A DNA stretch of 64,000 nucleotides from Pseudomonas sp. HS6 (GCF_023375815.1 NZ_CP067412.1:3286001-3350000); one strand, 5' to 3'; shown: positions 44,344-55,725, numbered from the stretch's first letter. Numbers and translations: made by a program. The notes: a model not told the origin generated them from the sequence alone.

Positions 44344-45435
44344 TCAAAGGCCGAGCAGCGACAACATGATGAACGTCGCAAACAACACAAAATGGGTCAT
44401 GCCCTCAATGGCATTGGTCTCCCCGTCATTGAGGTTGATCGCGCTGACGATCAGCGTGATGAAGATCATCACCGTCTGCACGGGCGTCATCGCCATCTGA
44501 AACGGCTGCCCCGTGTAGAGCGCCATCGCTTCCATCACCGGCACCGTCAAAATCACCGTCGATAACGAAGCGCCCATCGCAATGTTGACCACCGATTGCA
44601 TACGGTTGGCCAACGCTGCACGCAACGCGGTCAAAATCTCCGGCGCTGCCGAGATCGCCGCCACCAGAATCGCCGTGATCACCGGCGGTGCGCCCGTCCC
44701 TTCCAGGCCCAGATCGAGGGTCTTGGACATCACTTCGGCCAGTGCGCCGATCACCACCACACCAAAGACCAGAATGCCGATCGACAGCGCCAGGCTGACC
44801 GGTTTCGGCTCTTGTTCCACGGGCTCTTTCTTGCGACGTTTGTCCGGGTAGCTGTAGCTGAAAAAGTAGCTGTGCGGCCCGACCTGCATGCGCAGGAACA
44901 ACGCATAAAGCACCACCATCGCGCCGATGGTGAACGCCGAATAGATTTTCCAGTTGGCCTCGGGAATGAACTCCGGCACCACCATCGACACGCCCATGGC
45001 GGTGAGGATCATCACGCTGTAACTGCGGGCCGAATCATCGTTGTAGGACTGCTCGCCATGCTTGATCCCGCCCATCAATGCGGCGAGACCGAGGATGCCG
45101 TTGATGTCGAGCATGACCGCCGAATAGATCGTGTCGCGCACCAGGGTCGGCGAGGCTTCGTTGCTCATCATGATCGCCAGGATCACCACTTCCACCAGCA
45201 CGGCGGCGAGGGTCAGGATCATCGTGCCGTACGGGTCGCCGACCTTTTCCGCGAGCAGTTCTGCCTGATGGGCGACGCGCATCGAGGCGGCGACGATGAA
45301 TGCGATCAACACCAGCCCGCCGGTCAGGGCGACGATCTGGCCACTGTGCAGCAACCAGTGTTCCAGCGGATACGCCACGAGAGCGGCGATCAGAGCCAGC
45401 AGCAGAAAGCTTTCTTGCTTGAGGATCGTGAGCAT
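44344..45435 (-). CDS. chaA: calcium/proton antiporter (ChaA/CaCA family)
   Basis: 363 residues with 10-11 predicted membrane helices in two halves. Each half has the acidic exchange motif of the family: GDPYGTMILTLAAVLVEV (about 68-85) and AAPEILTALRAAL (about 265-278). A charged cytoplasmic loop (PDKRRKKEPVEQEPK) separates the halves. It exports Ca2+ (and possibly Na+/K+) in exchange for H+. It looks monocistronic and unrelated in function to the surrounding purine genes. Confidence 0.9.
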   Translation of the reverse strand: MLTILKQESFLLLALIAALVAYPLEHWLLHSGQIVALTGGLVLIAFIVAASMRVAHQAELLAEKVGDPYGTMILTLAAVLVEVVILAIMMSNEASPTLVRDTIYSAVMLDINGILGLAALMGGIKHGEQSYNDDSARSYSVMILTAMGVSMVVPEFIPEANWKIYSAFTIGAMVVLYALFLRMQVGPHSYFFSYSYPDKRRKKEPVEQEPKPVSLALSIGILVFGVVVIGALAEVMSKTLDLGLEGTGAPPVITAILVAAISAAPEILTALRAALANRMQSVVNIAMGASLSTVILTVPVMEAMALYTGQPFQMAMTPVQTVMIFITLIVSAINLNDGETNAIEGMTHFVLFATFIMLSLLGL

Positions 45436-45566
45436 GGTGGGCCTGCGGGCGCTGGGGACGAATGAGTTACTGACTGCGAGGCGGCGCTAATGGTTCGTTA
45501 CACCTTAGCGCACCAGCCGGCAGCAACCGTTACAGCCGCTGCACTTTTATTGGCCGCACCGGCCTC

Positions 45567-45630
45567 ATCGCGAGCAGGCTCGCTCCCACAGGGATCGCGG
45601 TGCTTTTGTGGGGGCGGGCTAGCTCGCGAA
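45567..45630. repeat. REP pair, short spacer
   Basis: Inverted REP elements (GCGAGCAGGCTCGCTCCCACA and TGTGGGGGCGGGCTAGCTCGCG) stand close together in the 286-bp gap between divergent chaA and the BMP gene. The second arm has several substitutions, so this copy is partly decayed. Confidence 0.75.
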
Positions 45631-45721
45631 CACCTCGCCGCGATTTCGAATCGATTTGTTGTCCGCTTGGTCAGCCTTTTGCATTGCCCTCCCCACACAC
45701 AACAAAAGGGAGTTCGCGTTC

Positions 45722-46795
45722 ATGCAAAAACGTCCAATGCAAACACTGCTGTGCATCGCCATGGGCCTTGGCCTCAGCCTGGGCGCCAGTGCCGCCGATC
45801 CACTGAAAGTCGGCTTCGTCTACATCGGCCCCATCGGCGACCACGGTTGGACGTATCAGCATGAACAGGGGCGCAAGGCGCTGGCGGAAAAGCTCGGCAC
45901 GCAGATCACCACCAACTACGTTGAGAACGTCGCCGAAGGCGCCGACGCCGAGCGGGTGATCCGCAACATGGCCAAGGACAACTACGACCTGATCTTCACC
46001 ACCTCTTTCGGCTACATGAACCCGACGGTGAAAGTCGCCAAACAGTTTCCCAAAGTGACCTTCGAGCACGCCACCGGCTACAAGCAGGACAAGAACCTCG
46101 GCACCTATCTCGCGCGCACTTATGAAGGCCGTTATGTCGGTGGTTTCCTCGCGGCGAAAATGACCAAGACCAAAAAGATCGGCTACGTCGCCTCGTTCCC
46201 GATCCCGGAAGTGATCCGCGACATCAACGCCATCCAGCTGGCCCTGAACAAGTACAACCCCGGCACCGAAATCAAAGTGGTTTGGGTCAACTCCTGGTTC
46301 GATCCGGGTAAAGAGGCCGACGCTGCCAACGCGCTGATCGATCAGGGCGTGGACGTGGTGTTCCAGCACACCGACAGCCCGGCGCCGATCCAGGCCGCCG
46401 AACGACGTGGTGTGTATGCCGTGGGCTACGCTTCCGACATGGCGCATTTCGGCCCGAAAGCCGTGCTGACCTCAATCGTCAACGACTGGGCGCCGCATTA
46501 CATTCAGGCGACCCAGAGCGTGATCGACCACAACTGGAAATCCCAGGACTATTGGGGTGGGTTGAAGGAAGGCACGGTCGAATTGCCGATCAGCGATCTG
46601 GTGCCGGCGCCGGTGAAGGCCGAAGCCGAGCAGATCATTGCCGACATCAAGAGCGGCGCCCTGCAACCGTTCACCGGGCCGATCAAGGATCAGGCCGGGG
46701 TCGAGAAAATCCCGGCAGGGGTCAGCGCGACCAATGTGGAACTGGCGTCGATGAATTACTACGTCGAAGGGATGAAGGCCGAGATGCCGAAGTAA
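45722..46795 (+). CDS. BMP-family nucleoside-binding periplasmic protein
   Basis: 357 residues with a signal peptide (MQTLLCIAMGLGLSLGASAAD) and no lipobox, so it is a free periplasmic protein. The mature part has the BMP/PnrA fold with KVGFVYIGPIGDHGWTYQHEQG and TTSFGYMNPTVKVA. It should deliver purines or nucleosides to the ATPase/permease set at 37.5-41.1 kb. ATG 45722 follows AAAGGGAG; upstream extension is not signal-like. A short REP-like hairpin and the 2OG oxygenase gene follow. Confidence 0.92.
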   Translation: MQKRPMQTLLCIAMGLGLSLGASAADPLKVGFVYIGPIGDHGWTYQHEQGRKALAEKLGTQITTNYVENVAEGADAERVIRNMAKDNYDLIFTTSFGYMNPTVKVAKQFPKVTFEHATGYKQDKNLGTYLARTYEGRYVGGFLAAKMTKTKKIGYVASFPIPEVIRDINAIQLALNKYNPGTEIKVVWVNSWFDPGKEADAANALIDQGVDVVFQHTDSPAPIQAAERRGVYAVGYASDMAHFGPKAVLTSIVNDWAPHYIQATQSVIDHNWKSQDYWGGLKEGTVELPISDLVPAPVKAEAEQIIADIKSGALQPFTGPIKDQAGVEKIPAGVSATNVELASMNYYVEGMKAEMPK

Positions 46796-46816
46796 CGCCT
46801 GCCCGCCATAAAACCC

Positions 46817-46844
46817 TGTGGGAGCCAGCAGGCTGGCTCCCACA
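46817..46844. repeat. single REP-like hairpin
   Basis: Perfect 13-bp stem TGTGGGAGCCAGC/GCTGGCTCCCACA with a 2-base loop, between the BMP and oxygenase genes. No T tail; it may weaken read-through or protect the upstream mRNA end. Confidence 0.85.
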
Positions 46845-46874
46845 CTGGATCTCACATGACTCCAAGGATTGTGC

Positions 46875-48876
<2,002 letters not shown>

Positions 48877-48882
48877 CGGCCG

Positions 48883-48919
48883 AAAGCCGTTCGAACACAC
48901 CCGTGTTCGAACGGCTTTT
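48883..48919. terminator. bidirectional terminator between adenine deaminase and an MFS gene
   Basis: 16-bp stem AAAGCCGTTCGAACAC/GTGTTCGAACGGCTTT (48883-48898 with 48903-48918) with a 4-base loop. It lies between convergent stop codons. Confidence 0.92.
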
Positions 48920-48925
48920 CAGGTC

Positions 48926-50305
48926 TCAGCGCACAACCGCTTCAGTCAACTCTTCCAGCGTCTTGCCCCGGGTCTCCATCCCGAACAACCACACCACCCC
49001 CGCCGCCACCGCAAAGCACAACGCCCCCAGTGCAAACACCCCGCCCTGCCCGGTGATCGGGAACACCAGACCGGTGATCAGCGGCCCGAGCAACGATCCC
49101 ACGCGCCCGATAGCCGAGGCGAAACCCGAGCCCGTCGCCCGCGCCGAGGTCGGATACAACTCCGGCGTGTAGGTGTAGAGCACCGCCCACATGCCGAACA
49201 GGAAAAACTGCATCAACAGACCCGTGCCGATCAGCAATCCGACATTGCCGCCAAACACCGCACTCTGGCCATACAGAAACGCCATCACCCCGCCGCCAAG
49301 CAACGTGACGATGCACACCGGCTTACGCCCCCAGCGCTCCACCAGCCACGCCGCCATCAGAAAACCTGGAATCCCGCCGAGGGAAATCAACACCGTGTAG
49401 TACACCGACTGGGTGACCGCGAACCCCGATTGTTGCAGCAACGCACTGAGCCAGGACGTCAGTCCATAGAACCCGAGCAGCGCAAAGAACCACAGGCTCC
49501 AGATCATCATCGTGCGCTGTCGGTACTGCGGCGACCAGATCTGGCCGAGGGCCGACAGGAAGTTGCCCGGTGGCGTGATCACCCGAGGCAGGCGAACCGG
49601 CTCCGGCAACGTAGCCCCGCCGAGCGACGCCCGCACCCGATCCTCAATTGCACACAGCACCTTGTCCGCCGCGTCATGCTTGCCCGCCTGCTCCAGCCAG
49701 CGTGGCGACTCGGGAATGAAAAAACGGATCGCCAATACAAAGACCGCCGGCACCGCCAGCACCAGAAAGATGTCGCGCCAGCCAATCAGCGGCAGCAGGA
49801 AATACGACAGAACTCCGGCAGCGACAAAACCCAGCGGCCAGAAGCCGTCCATCAAGGCAATGTATCGCCCGCGACGCTTGGCCGGTATCAGTTCCGACAG
49901 CATCGATTGGGCAATCGGAAACTCCATGCCCATGCCGATCCCCAGCAGGATGCGGAACAGCGTGAGGCTCTCGACCATCTGCGCCGTGGAGCACAGGTAG
50001 CTGGCCAAGCCCCACAACACGATGCTCCACTGAAATACCGGTTTGCGACCGAAACGATCAGCCAGCAATCCTGACAGCGATGCGCCCAGCACCATGCCGA
50101 AAAAACTCGAACTGGCGAGTAGCCCGGCTTCGGCGCTGCTCAGGCCGAATTCGGTTTTGATCGAGCCGAGCAGGAAGGTCATCATCGCCAGATCCATGGA
50201 GTCGAAGAAAAACGCCAGGGCGATGATGATGAATATGATCCGGTGATAACCGCTGACCGGCAGGCGTTCCAGTCGATCTGCCGCGCTGAAGCTTCCTGTG
50301 TCCAT
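48926..50305 (-). CDS. MFS transporter, metabolite:H+ symporter type
   Basis: 459 residues, 12 predicted helices, with the sugar-porter-like signatures GLLADRFGRKPVF after helix 2, IPESPRWLEQAG after helix 6 and VERWGRKPV in the second half. The group includes NiaP-like and aromatic-acid carriers; substrate cannot be told. ATG 50305 with GGAGAAGG upstream is preferred to ATG 50356. The ArsR-like regulator gene lies 125 bp upstream on the same strand and may control it. Confidence 0.85.
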   Translation of the reverse strand: MDTGSFSAADRLERLPVSGYHRIIFIIIALAFFFDSMDLAMMTFLLGSIKTEFGLSSAEAGLLASSSFFGMVLGASLSGLLADRFGRKPVFQWSIVLWGLASYLCSTAQMVESLTLFRILLGIGMGMEFPIAQSMLSELIPAKRRGRYIALMDGFWPLGFVAAGVLSYFLLPLIGWRDIFLVLAVPAVFVLAIRFFIPESPRWLEQAGKHDAADKVLCAIEDRVRASLGGATLPEPVRLPRVITPPGNFLSALGQIWSPQYRQRTMMIWSLWFFALLGFYGLTSWLSALLQQSGFAVTQSVYYTVLISLGGIPGFLMAAWLVERWGRKPVCIVTLLGGGVMAFLYGQSAVFGGNVGLLIGTGLLMQFFLFGMWAVLYTYTPELYPTSARATGSGFASAIGRVGSLLGPLITGLVFPITGQGGVFALGALCFAVAAGVVWLFGMETRGKTLEELTEAVVR

Positions 50306-50430
50306 GCCACCTTCTCCATCCGAAATGTCTGCGGATCGAGTGTGCGCGATAGCCATTCAGCGCTTGTGCCAGATGCGACCTGTTCGCAGCCGTAGGCGAC
50401 GCCTGTCATCCGACAATGGCGTGAAGCGCT

Positions 50431-51165
50431 CTAAAACGCCATTTCCAGCTCGGTTTCCCGGGCGAATCGATGAATTTCCCGCTGTCCCGCCGCCGTCAGT
50501 TGCAGGGCGCGGGAGTCATTGGGCAGCATCAACCAGCCGGACTGCATGAACAGCTGCAATAACGCTGCGCCCAGCGAACCACCCATGTGCGGGCGTCGTT
50601 CACTCCAGTCCGGGCACGCGCAAGCCACCTGAACATTGCGATGAGCCAGCGCCTGGATGAAGACCCCACGACTGGCCAACTGTGTCGAGCCCTTATGGGT
50701 GACCACCACCCGATGTTCAAGCTGTTCAATCCAGCCGGCATCGAGCAGGCGCTGGTACAGGTCGGCCGCCAGCGTACCGCCCAGATGATCATCGCAAAAA
50801 CGCGCACGCAGCAGGGACGATGGCGCGGACTGGGGCCTGGCGATGGGTGTGGTGCGCTTGAACACATCGGGAATCTCCCGTGGAGCGCTGGCAAGAGTGG
50901 CGCTTGCCAACGCCTCGATGGCCGCGCCGATTTCGGGAGCTGCCAGACGGAAGAAGCGCTTGCGCCCGCGAGCCTCGACCTTCAACAGACCGCCAGCGGA
51001 CAAGCGCCCCAGATGCGCACTGGCTGAAGAGGGCGACAGCCCCGCCAGCAGCGCCAGCTCCTCGGTCTGCCGGGCCGAGCCATCCATCAACGCCCACATC
51101 ATCGCGCTGCGTTTGGGATCGGCCAGCAACGTGGCGATCTGGCTGATGCAAGGTGCATGTTCCAT
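50431..51165 (-). CDS. ArsR-like winged-helix regulator with long C-terminal domain
   Basis: 244 residues. N-terminal ArsR/SmtB-type winged helix (about 5-85, ALLAGLSPSSASAHLGRLSAGGLLKVEARGRKRFFRL region), then an extra domain (about 110-244) with CACPDWSERRPHMGGSLGAALL that recurs in a Pseudomonas subgroup of these regulators. No CxCxxD-type arsenic site is seen in the helix; the CAC motif could be a sensor. ATG 51165 with GGGAG is chosen. Probably controls the MFS gene 125 bp downstream. Confidence 0.85.
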   Translation of the reverse strand: MEHAPCISQIATLLADPKRSAMMWALMDGSARQTEELALLAGLSPSSASAHLGRLSAGGLLKVEARGRKRFFRLAAPEIGAAIEALASATLASAPREIPDVFKRTTPIARPQSAPSSLLRARFCDDHLGGTLAADLYQRLLDAGWIEQLEHRVVVTHKGSTQLASRGVFIQALAHRNVQVACACPDWSERRPHMGGSLGAALLQLFMQSGWLMLPNDSRALQLTAAGQREIHRFARETELEMAF

Positions 51166-51471
51166 GTATTCACTCCCTGTTGAATCGTATCGTCTACTGC
51201 TCAGAGACATCTTGACCAGTAATCAGTCGTCGGCCAAGCCGCGCAAAACGCCTTGATCCGGGGCAAGGCAACACACTTCCACCCGGCATTCGCAGTACTC
51301 GACGCGATCGTCACCGCTGCCCGGCCAGCGTCGGTCCGATCATGCCTGTGCCTGCGTGCCGGGGCAGGCTTCAAGCGGTCGCTAGTATAAGCGGGTTGCT
51401 CGCGGCGTCCTGCGCCGGAGCGGGTACAGCTGGTGATTGTTCCTGACAGAAATTTCGCTATTTACCTGCGA
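51166..51471. other. intergenic region between the ArsR-like and LysR genes
   Basis: 306 bp upstream of the ArsR-like gene and downstream of the LysR gene (both minus strand). It should contain the ArsR-like promoter, but no clear -35/-10 pair, operator or terminator could be supported. Confidence 0.4.
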
Positions 51472-52401
51472 CTAATGATCAACATGCGGAAAAACGGGAA
51501 ATCGGCTACTCAATTCGGCGCAACGGCTGGCGAGCATCTCCCGCAAAAGGTTCACCGGCTTACTCAACTGTGCGCGATGGGCGCACAACAAATTCAGCGG
51601 AGCCCGCTCGCAGAGCAACCCTGGCAGCAGCACTTTCAGGCGCCCGGTGAGCACGTCGTCGGCCACATCCAGCCACGACTTGTAAGCGATGCCCGCCCCC
51701 GCGACGGCCCATAAACGCACCACATCGGCATCATCGCTGAAGCGATCGCCACTGACAGTCAGGCCGACCTCGCGTTTGCCGTCATGAAAACTCCAATGGT
51801 CATGCACCCGACTGCCCAGCATGTACAGCAGACAATTGTGCTGCGCGAGCTGCTCCAGTTGAGTCGGCTCGCCGTGTTTCGCCAGATAGCCGGGGGAGGC
51901 GCAAAGCACCCGACGGTTCTGCGCGGCGATGGGTAACGCGATCAGGCTGGAGTCTTCCGGTTCGCCGTAGCGCAAGGCGATGTCCACCGGTTGGCGAAAC
52001 AGGTCGGCGATGCGGTCGCCCAGCAACAGGCGCACGGTCAGTTTCGGGTGTTCACGCTGAAATTCGTCGAGCCACGGCAGCAGCAGGTTGCGGCCGAAAT
52101 CCGACGGTGCCGACAGTTGCAGAATCCCGCTGACCTGATCCTGACCGCTGGCCAGCAGACGACGGCCCTCATCCAGATTGCTCAGCGCCGCCCGAGCGTA
52201 TTCGAGGAAGCCTTCGCCCTCGGAGGTCAGGCGCAGACTGCGGGTGGAACGCGCCAGCAACCGTGCGCCGAGTTGTTGCTCGATGCGCTTGAGCGCCGCG
52301 CTGGCCACGGCGGCGGACATGTCCATCACCCGGGCCGCCGCCGACAGGCTGCCCAGATCCGCCGCCCGGACAAACAACTGCAAGTCATCGAAACGCAGCA
52401 T
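51472..52401 (-). CDS. LysR-type transcriptional regulator
   Basis: 309 residues: winged helix-turn-helix (about 1-60, SLSAAARVMDMSAAVASAALKRIE) and a CrgA-type effector domain (about 88-295). ATG 52401 (MLRFDDLQLF) is chosen with GAGG upstream; the longer frame is not family-like. It is divergent from a monooxygenase and a dehydrogenase gene; ATTAT-CAAA-ATAAT at 52412-52425 in the gap may be its site. Such regulators often respond to reactive or aromatic compounds. Confidence 0.9.
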   Translation of the reverse strand: MLRFDDLQLFVRAADLGSLSAAARVMDMSAAVASAALKRIEQQLGARLLARSTRSLRLTSEGEGFLEYARAALSNLDEGRRLLASGQDQVSGILQLSAPSDFGRNLLLPWLDEFQREHPKLTVRLLLGDRIADLFRQPVDIALRYGEPEDSSLIALPIAAQNRRVLCASPGYLAKHGEPTQLEQLAQHNCLLYMLGSRVHDHWSFHDGKREVGLTVSGDRFSDDADVVRLWAVAGAGIAYKSWLDVADDVLTGRLKVLLPGLLCERAPLNLLCAHRAQLSKPVNLLREMLASRCAELSSRFPVFPHVDH

Positions 52402-52517
52402 TTCAGCCTCGATTATCAAAATAATATTGAAAGAGACTGCTCTTTTAGCCGGTTTTATCTCGCGTAGAAATAGCCAATCATGCCACCCATCGAATTCATC
52501 CTGTTCCGGAGTCGAAC

Positions 52518-52811
52518 ATGTCCCAGCCATTCACCGCCATCGCCACCCTGATCGCCAAACCTGGCCAGCAGGACGCCCTCGAACAGCATCTGCGCGCACT
52601 GATCGAACCGACCCGCGCGGAAGCCGGTTGCGGCCAATACGACCTGCACCAGGACCTCGCCAACCCGCTAGCCTTTTACATGATCGAGCAGTGGGCCAGT
52701 GACGAAGCCCTGCAGGCCCACGATGACAGCGCACATATCCAGCATTTCCGGGCGCAGGCCGCAGGCTTCCTCGAACACTTCGAGCTCAAGCGTCTGCGCG
52801 CCATCGCCTGA
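52518..52811 (+). CDS. antibiotic biosynthesis monooxygenase (ABM) family protein
   Basis: 97 residues with the ferredoxin-like ABM fold: FTAIATLIAKPGQQDALEQHL at the start (split by a helix) and FYMIEQWASDEALQAH in the middle. Such proteins (YgiN-like) act as quinol monooxygenases or as partners of reductases. CGGAG precedes the ATG. It is followed 32 bp later by a quinone-oxidoreductase-like dehydrogenase, suggesting a joint role in quinone handling under the divergent LysR. Confidence 0.9.
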   Translation: MSQPFTAIATLIAKPGQQDALEQHLRALIEPTRAEAGCGQYDLHQDLANPLAFYMIEQWASDEALQAHDDSAHIQHFRAQAAGFLEHFELKRLRAIA

Positions 52812-52843
52812 ATCCTTCCTTTAAGCACGTTTCGGAGTCATCC

Positions 52844-53857
52844 ATGAAAGCCATCGCCTATTACGCGTCCCTGCCGATCAGCGACGAAAAATCCCTGCAA
52901 GACATCGAGCTGCCGGAGCCGGTAGCCGGCCCGCGCGACCTGCTGGTGGAAGTCAAAGCGATTTCGGTCAACCCGGTCGATACCAAGGTTCGCCAGAATG
53001 TCGCGCCAGAAGGCGGCGCCGCCAAAGTGCTGGGCTGGGACGTGGCCGGTGTGGTCAAGTCGGTCGGCAGTGAAGTGACACTGTTCAAGGCAGGCGACAA
53101 GGTGTACTACGCCGGCTCCATCGCCCGGGCCGGTGGCAACAGTGAACTGCACGTGGTCGATGAACGGATTGTCGGCCATATGCCGAAAACCCTCGGTTAC
53201 GCCGAAGCCGCGGCCCTGCCGCTGACCGCCATTACGGCGTGGGAGTTGCTGTTCGAACGTCTGCAAATTCGCGAAGGCAACACTGACGAAGGTCAGAGCC
53301 TGCTGATCGTCGGCGCGGCCGGTGGCGTGGGTTCGATCCTGACCCAACTGGCCAGCCAGTTGACCGGGCTCAAAGTGATCGGCACCGCCTCTCGCCCACA
53401 AACCCGCGACTGGGTCACAGAGCTGGGCGCCGACCGGGTGATCGATCACAGCCAGCCGTTGAGCGAAGAACTGAAACGCGCCGGCCTCGGCCACGTGACC
53501 CATGTCGCCAGCCTGACCCAGACCGATCAGCATCTGGACCAACTGGTCGAGGCGCTGGCGCCGCAAGGCAAACTGGCGTTGATCGATGATCCGAAGTCGC
53601 TGGACGTGACCAAGCTCAAGCGCAAGAGCCTGTCGCTGCACTGGGAGTTCATGTACACCCGCTCGCTGTTCGAAACGCCGGACATGATCGAGCAGCACAA
53701 ATTGCTCAACCGGGTGGCCGACCTGATCGATGCCGGGACGTTGAAGACCACGGTGGGCGAGCACTTCGGCACGATCAACGCGAGCAATCTGCGCCGTGCC
53801 CATGAGTTGCTGGAAAGCGGCAAGGCCAAGGGGAAAATTGTTTTAGAAAGTTTCTAA
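52844..53857 (+). CDS. zinc-type alcohol dehydrogenase/quinone oxidoreductase family protein
   Basis: 337-residue MDR enzyme with an N-terminal GroES-like domain (VNPVDTKVR, about 45-55) and an NAD(P)-binding Rossmann domain (IVGAAGGVGSIL, about 155). The zinc ligands of true alcohol dehydrogenases are absent, fitting the ZADH/quinone reductase group. CGGAG precedes the ATG. It forms a probable operon with the ABM protein. Confidence 0.92.
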   Translation: MKAIAYYASLPISDEKSLQDIELPEPVAGPRDLLVEVKAISVNPVDTKVRQNVAPEGGAAKVLGWDVAGVVKSVGSEVTLFKAGDKVYYAGSIARAGGNSELHVVDERIVGHMPKTLGYAEAAALPLTAITAWELLFERLQIREGNTDEGQSLLIVGAAGGVGSILTQLASQLTGLKVIGTASRPQTRDWVTELGADRVIDHSQPLSEELKRAGLGHVTHVASLTQTDQHLDQLVEALAPQGKLALIDDPKSLDVTKLKRKSLSLHWEFMYTRSLFETPDMIEQHKLLNRVADLIDAGTLKTTVGEHFGTINASNLRRAHELLESGKAKGKIVLESF

Positions 53858-53866
53858 AACTCCGGA

Positions 53867-53922
53867 GACCGCAGTCCTCGCCGGTGCCAAAAGTATCTGG
53901 CGCGGGGGCTGCGGTCGCTTCT
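53867..53922 (+). terminator. hairpin after the dehydrogenase gene
   Basis: GACCGCAG (53867-53874) pairs with CTGCGGTC (53909-53916) and the interior can pair further, followed by GCTTCTT. A weak rho-independent terminator is likely. Confidence 0.5.
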
Positions 53923-54023
53923 TGCCGTCAGTCAGATGCTTGACCCTTGTCACAATTGCGATCGTATTCGGGTCTACAATCGAAACCTCTGCGATGCAAT
54001 CTTTTACGTCCGGGAGGTCAGCA

Positions 54024-54197
54024 ATGAAGATCCTGATAAAAGAAGTGGCAAAGTCCCAGTGGCAAGTTCGTCTCGACCAGCACGCCGTGACATTCCGCAG
54101 TGAGGCTGAAGCTCGGGCCTTCACTCGCACCCTCGAAGCGCGTATCTACGCGCCCCATCAGATTCCCGACCTCGGCCAGCAACGCGCTGTCGGCTGA
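54024..54197 (+). CDS. small conserved protein of unknown function
   Basis: 57 residues from ATG 54024 (MKILIKEVAKSQWQVRLD), with GGGAGG at the correct distance. It has an alternating beta-strand start and a helix EAEARAFTRTLEARI; no signal or membrane segment. The longer open frame upstream has no ribosome binding site. It is convergent with the MFS gene that ends 10 bases later. I do not recognise a function. Confidence 0.7.
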   Translation: MKILIKEVAKSQWQVRLDQHAVTFRSEAEARAFTRTLEARIYAPHQIPDLGQQRAVG

Positions 54198-54207
54198 GTT
54201 CTTCCGT

Positions 54208-55410
54208 TCAGACTTCGGCCTGCGCCTTTGCCAGCGCCCGGGCATTCTGTATGCGCCGGGTGAGCATCGCCGCGCTGACCACCAACAGACCGCACAGGCT
54301 GATGACCATGGCCATCGGCACGGCGGTGCCATCGTGCAAAACCCCCACCAGCGCCGAAGCACCTGCGGCGACGCTGAACTGCATGCTGCCGAGCAACGCT
54401 GACGCACTGCCGGCGCGAGCGCCCTGCCCGTTCATCGCACTCGCCGCCGCATTGGGGCTGATACAACCCAGACTGGCCACACAGATGAACAAGGGAATCA
54501 GCAGCGGCCACAGTGCCTCGGTGTGCAAAGAGCTGACCGCAAGCAGCGTCAGCCCGGCGCCGAAGTAAACCCAGACTGCCCGTGACAGCAGAAAGGCCGG
54601 GCCACGCTTGGCCAACAGTCGTGCGTTGAACTGCGCCACCAGAATGAAACCGGCCGCGTTGGTGCCGAACAGCCAGCCGAAGTGCTCGGCTGGCACGCCA
54701 TACAATTTGATGAAAATAAACGGGGAGCCAGCGATGTAGGCAAACATCCCGGCGATGGCGATGCCGCCGGTCAGGGCATGGCCCATGTAGACCGGGTCGG
54801 TCAGCAGTCGACCGTACTGACGCAGAGCACCGGACAATGGCTGACGCGGAACATGGGCCGGCAGACTTTCCGGCAGGCCGAGTGCCACCGCCAGTCCGGC
54901 CAGGGCACTGAACCCGGTCAGCACCAGGAAGATCGACTGCCACCCCGTCGTGTTGACCAGCAAACCGCCGAGCATCGGCGCCAGAATCGGTGCCAGACCC
55001 ATCACCAGCATCAGTTGCGAGAAGACTTTCGCCGACCCCACCGCGTCGCATTTGTCGGCGACCACCGCCCGGGCAATCACCATCCCCGCACAACCGCCCA
55101 GCGCCTGGACGAACCGCGCGCCGATCAGCCATTCCAGATTCGGTGCATAGGCGCAGGCCAGTGATGCCAGCGTGAACAGCGTCAGCCCCACCAGCAACGG
55201 AAGCCTTCGGCCAAAGCGATCTGCCACCGGCCCGTAAGCCAGTTGACCGATGGACAGGCCAAAGAAGTAAGCCGACAGCGTCAGCTGGACGTGTTTCTCA
55301 TCGGTGCCGAACGCCAGCGCCATGGTGGGAAACGCGGGGAGATAGAAATCGATCGCCAACGGACCGAAAGCGGTCAAGGCACCGAGAATCAAAATGGTAC
55401 GGAAGTTCAT
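54208..55410 (-). CDS. Bcr/CflA-type multidrug MFS transporter
   Basis: 400 residues, 12 predicted helices, drug:H+ antiporter-1 group. Signatures: FYLPAFPTMALAFG in helix 1, GPVADRFGRRLPLL after helix 2 and the antiporter motif GLAPILAPMLGGLL in helix 5. ATG 55410 (MNFRTILILG) is chosen though its ribosome binding site is weak. Likely exports small toxic compounds such as bicyclomycin-like drugs; substrate unknown. Confidence 0.88.
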   Translation of the reverse strand: MNFRTILILGALTAFGPLAIDFYLPAFPTMALAFGTDEKHVQLTLSAYFFGLSIGQLAYGPVADRFGRRLPLLVGLTLFTLASLACAYAPNLEWLIGARFVQALGGCAGMVIARAVVADKCDAVGSAKVFSQLMLVMGLAPILAPMLGGLLVNTTGWQSIFLVLTGFSALAGLAVALGLPESLPAHVPRQPLSGALRQYGRLLTDPVYMGHALTGGIAIAGMFAYIAGSPFIFIKLYGVPAEHFGWLFGTNAAGFILVAQFNARLLAKRGPAFLLSRAVWVYFGAGLTLLAVSSLHTEALWPLLIPLFICVASLGCISPNAAASAMNGQGARAGSASALLGSMQFSVAAGASALVGVLHDGTAVPMAMVISLCGLLVVSAAMLTRRIQNARALAKAQAEV

Positions 55411-55527
55411 CAGGCGTCCAGGTTCGGCAAGCAGTTGGGCGGGCACTTTAGTCGAGAGTGCAGCCCGACAGTCTAGCCGCGCGAGGACGCCTTGAACATT
55501 CCGGTAGCTCGCTAACTATTAAAAAGA

Positions 55528-55725
55528 TCAGGCGAGTTTGATGGCATACCCTTCTTCGCTGATTGCCTCGATCACCTGCTCGGCGCTCAACGCACTTTCG
55601 ACGCCGACCTCCTTCGCCGCCAGATCGACCCGCACGCTGGCCGCCGGATCCTTGCTCTGGACCGCTTGCGTGACGGCTTTGACACAGTGACCGCAAGACA
55701 TGCCTTCAACAGTGAACACTTGCAT
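55528..55725 (-). CDS. copZ: copper chaperone CopZ
   Basis: 65-residue heavy-metal-associated domain with the Cu(I) site GMSCGHC (residues 8-14). It carries Cu(I) in the cytoplasm to CopA and CueR. AAAGGAG precedes the ATG. A CueR-type dyad with TTGACC lies 40-60 bases upstream on the same strand, so copper should induce it. Confidence 0.95.
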   Translation of the reverse strand: MQVFTVEGMSCGHCVKAVTQAVQSKDPAASVRVDLAAKEVGVESALSAEQVIEAISEEGYAIKLA

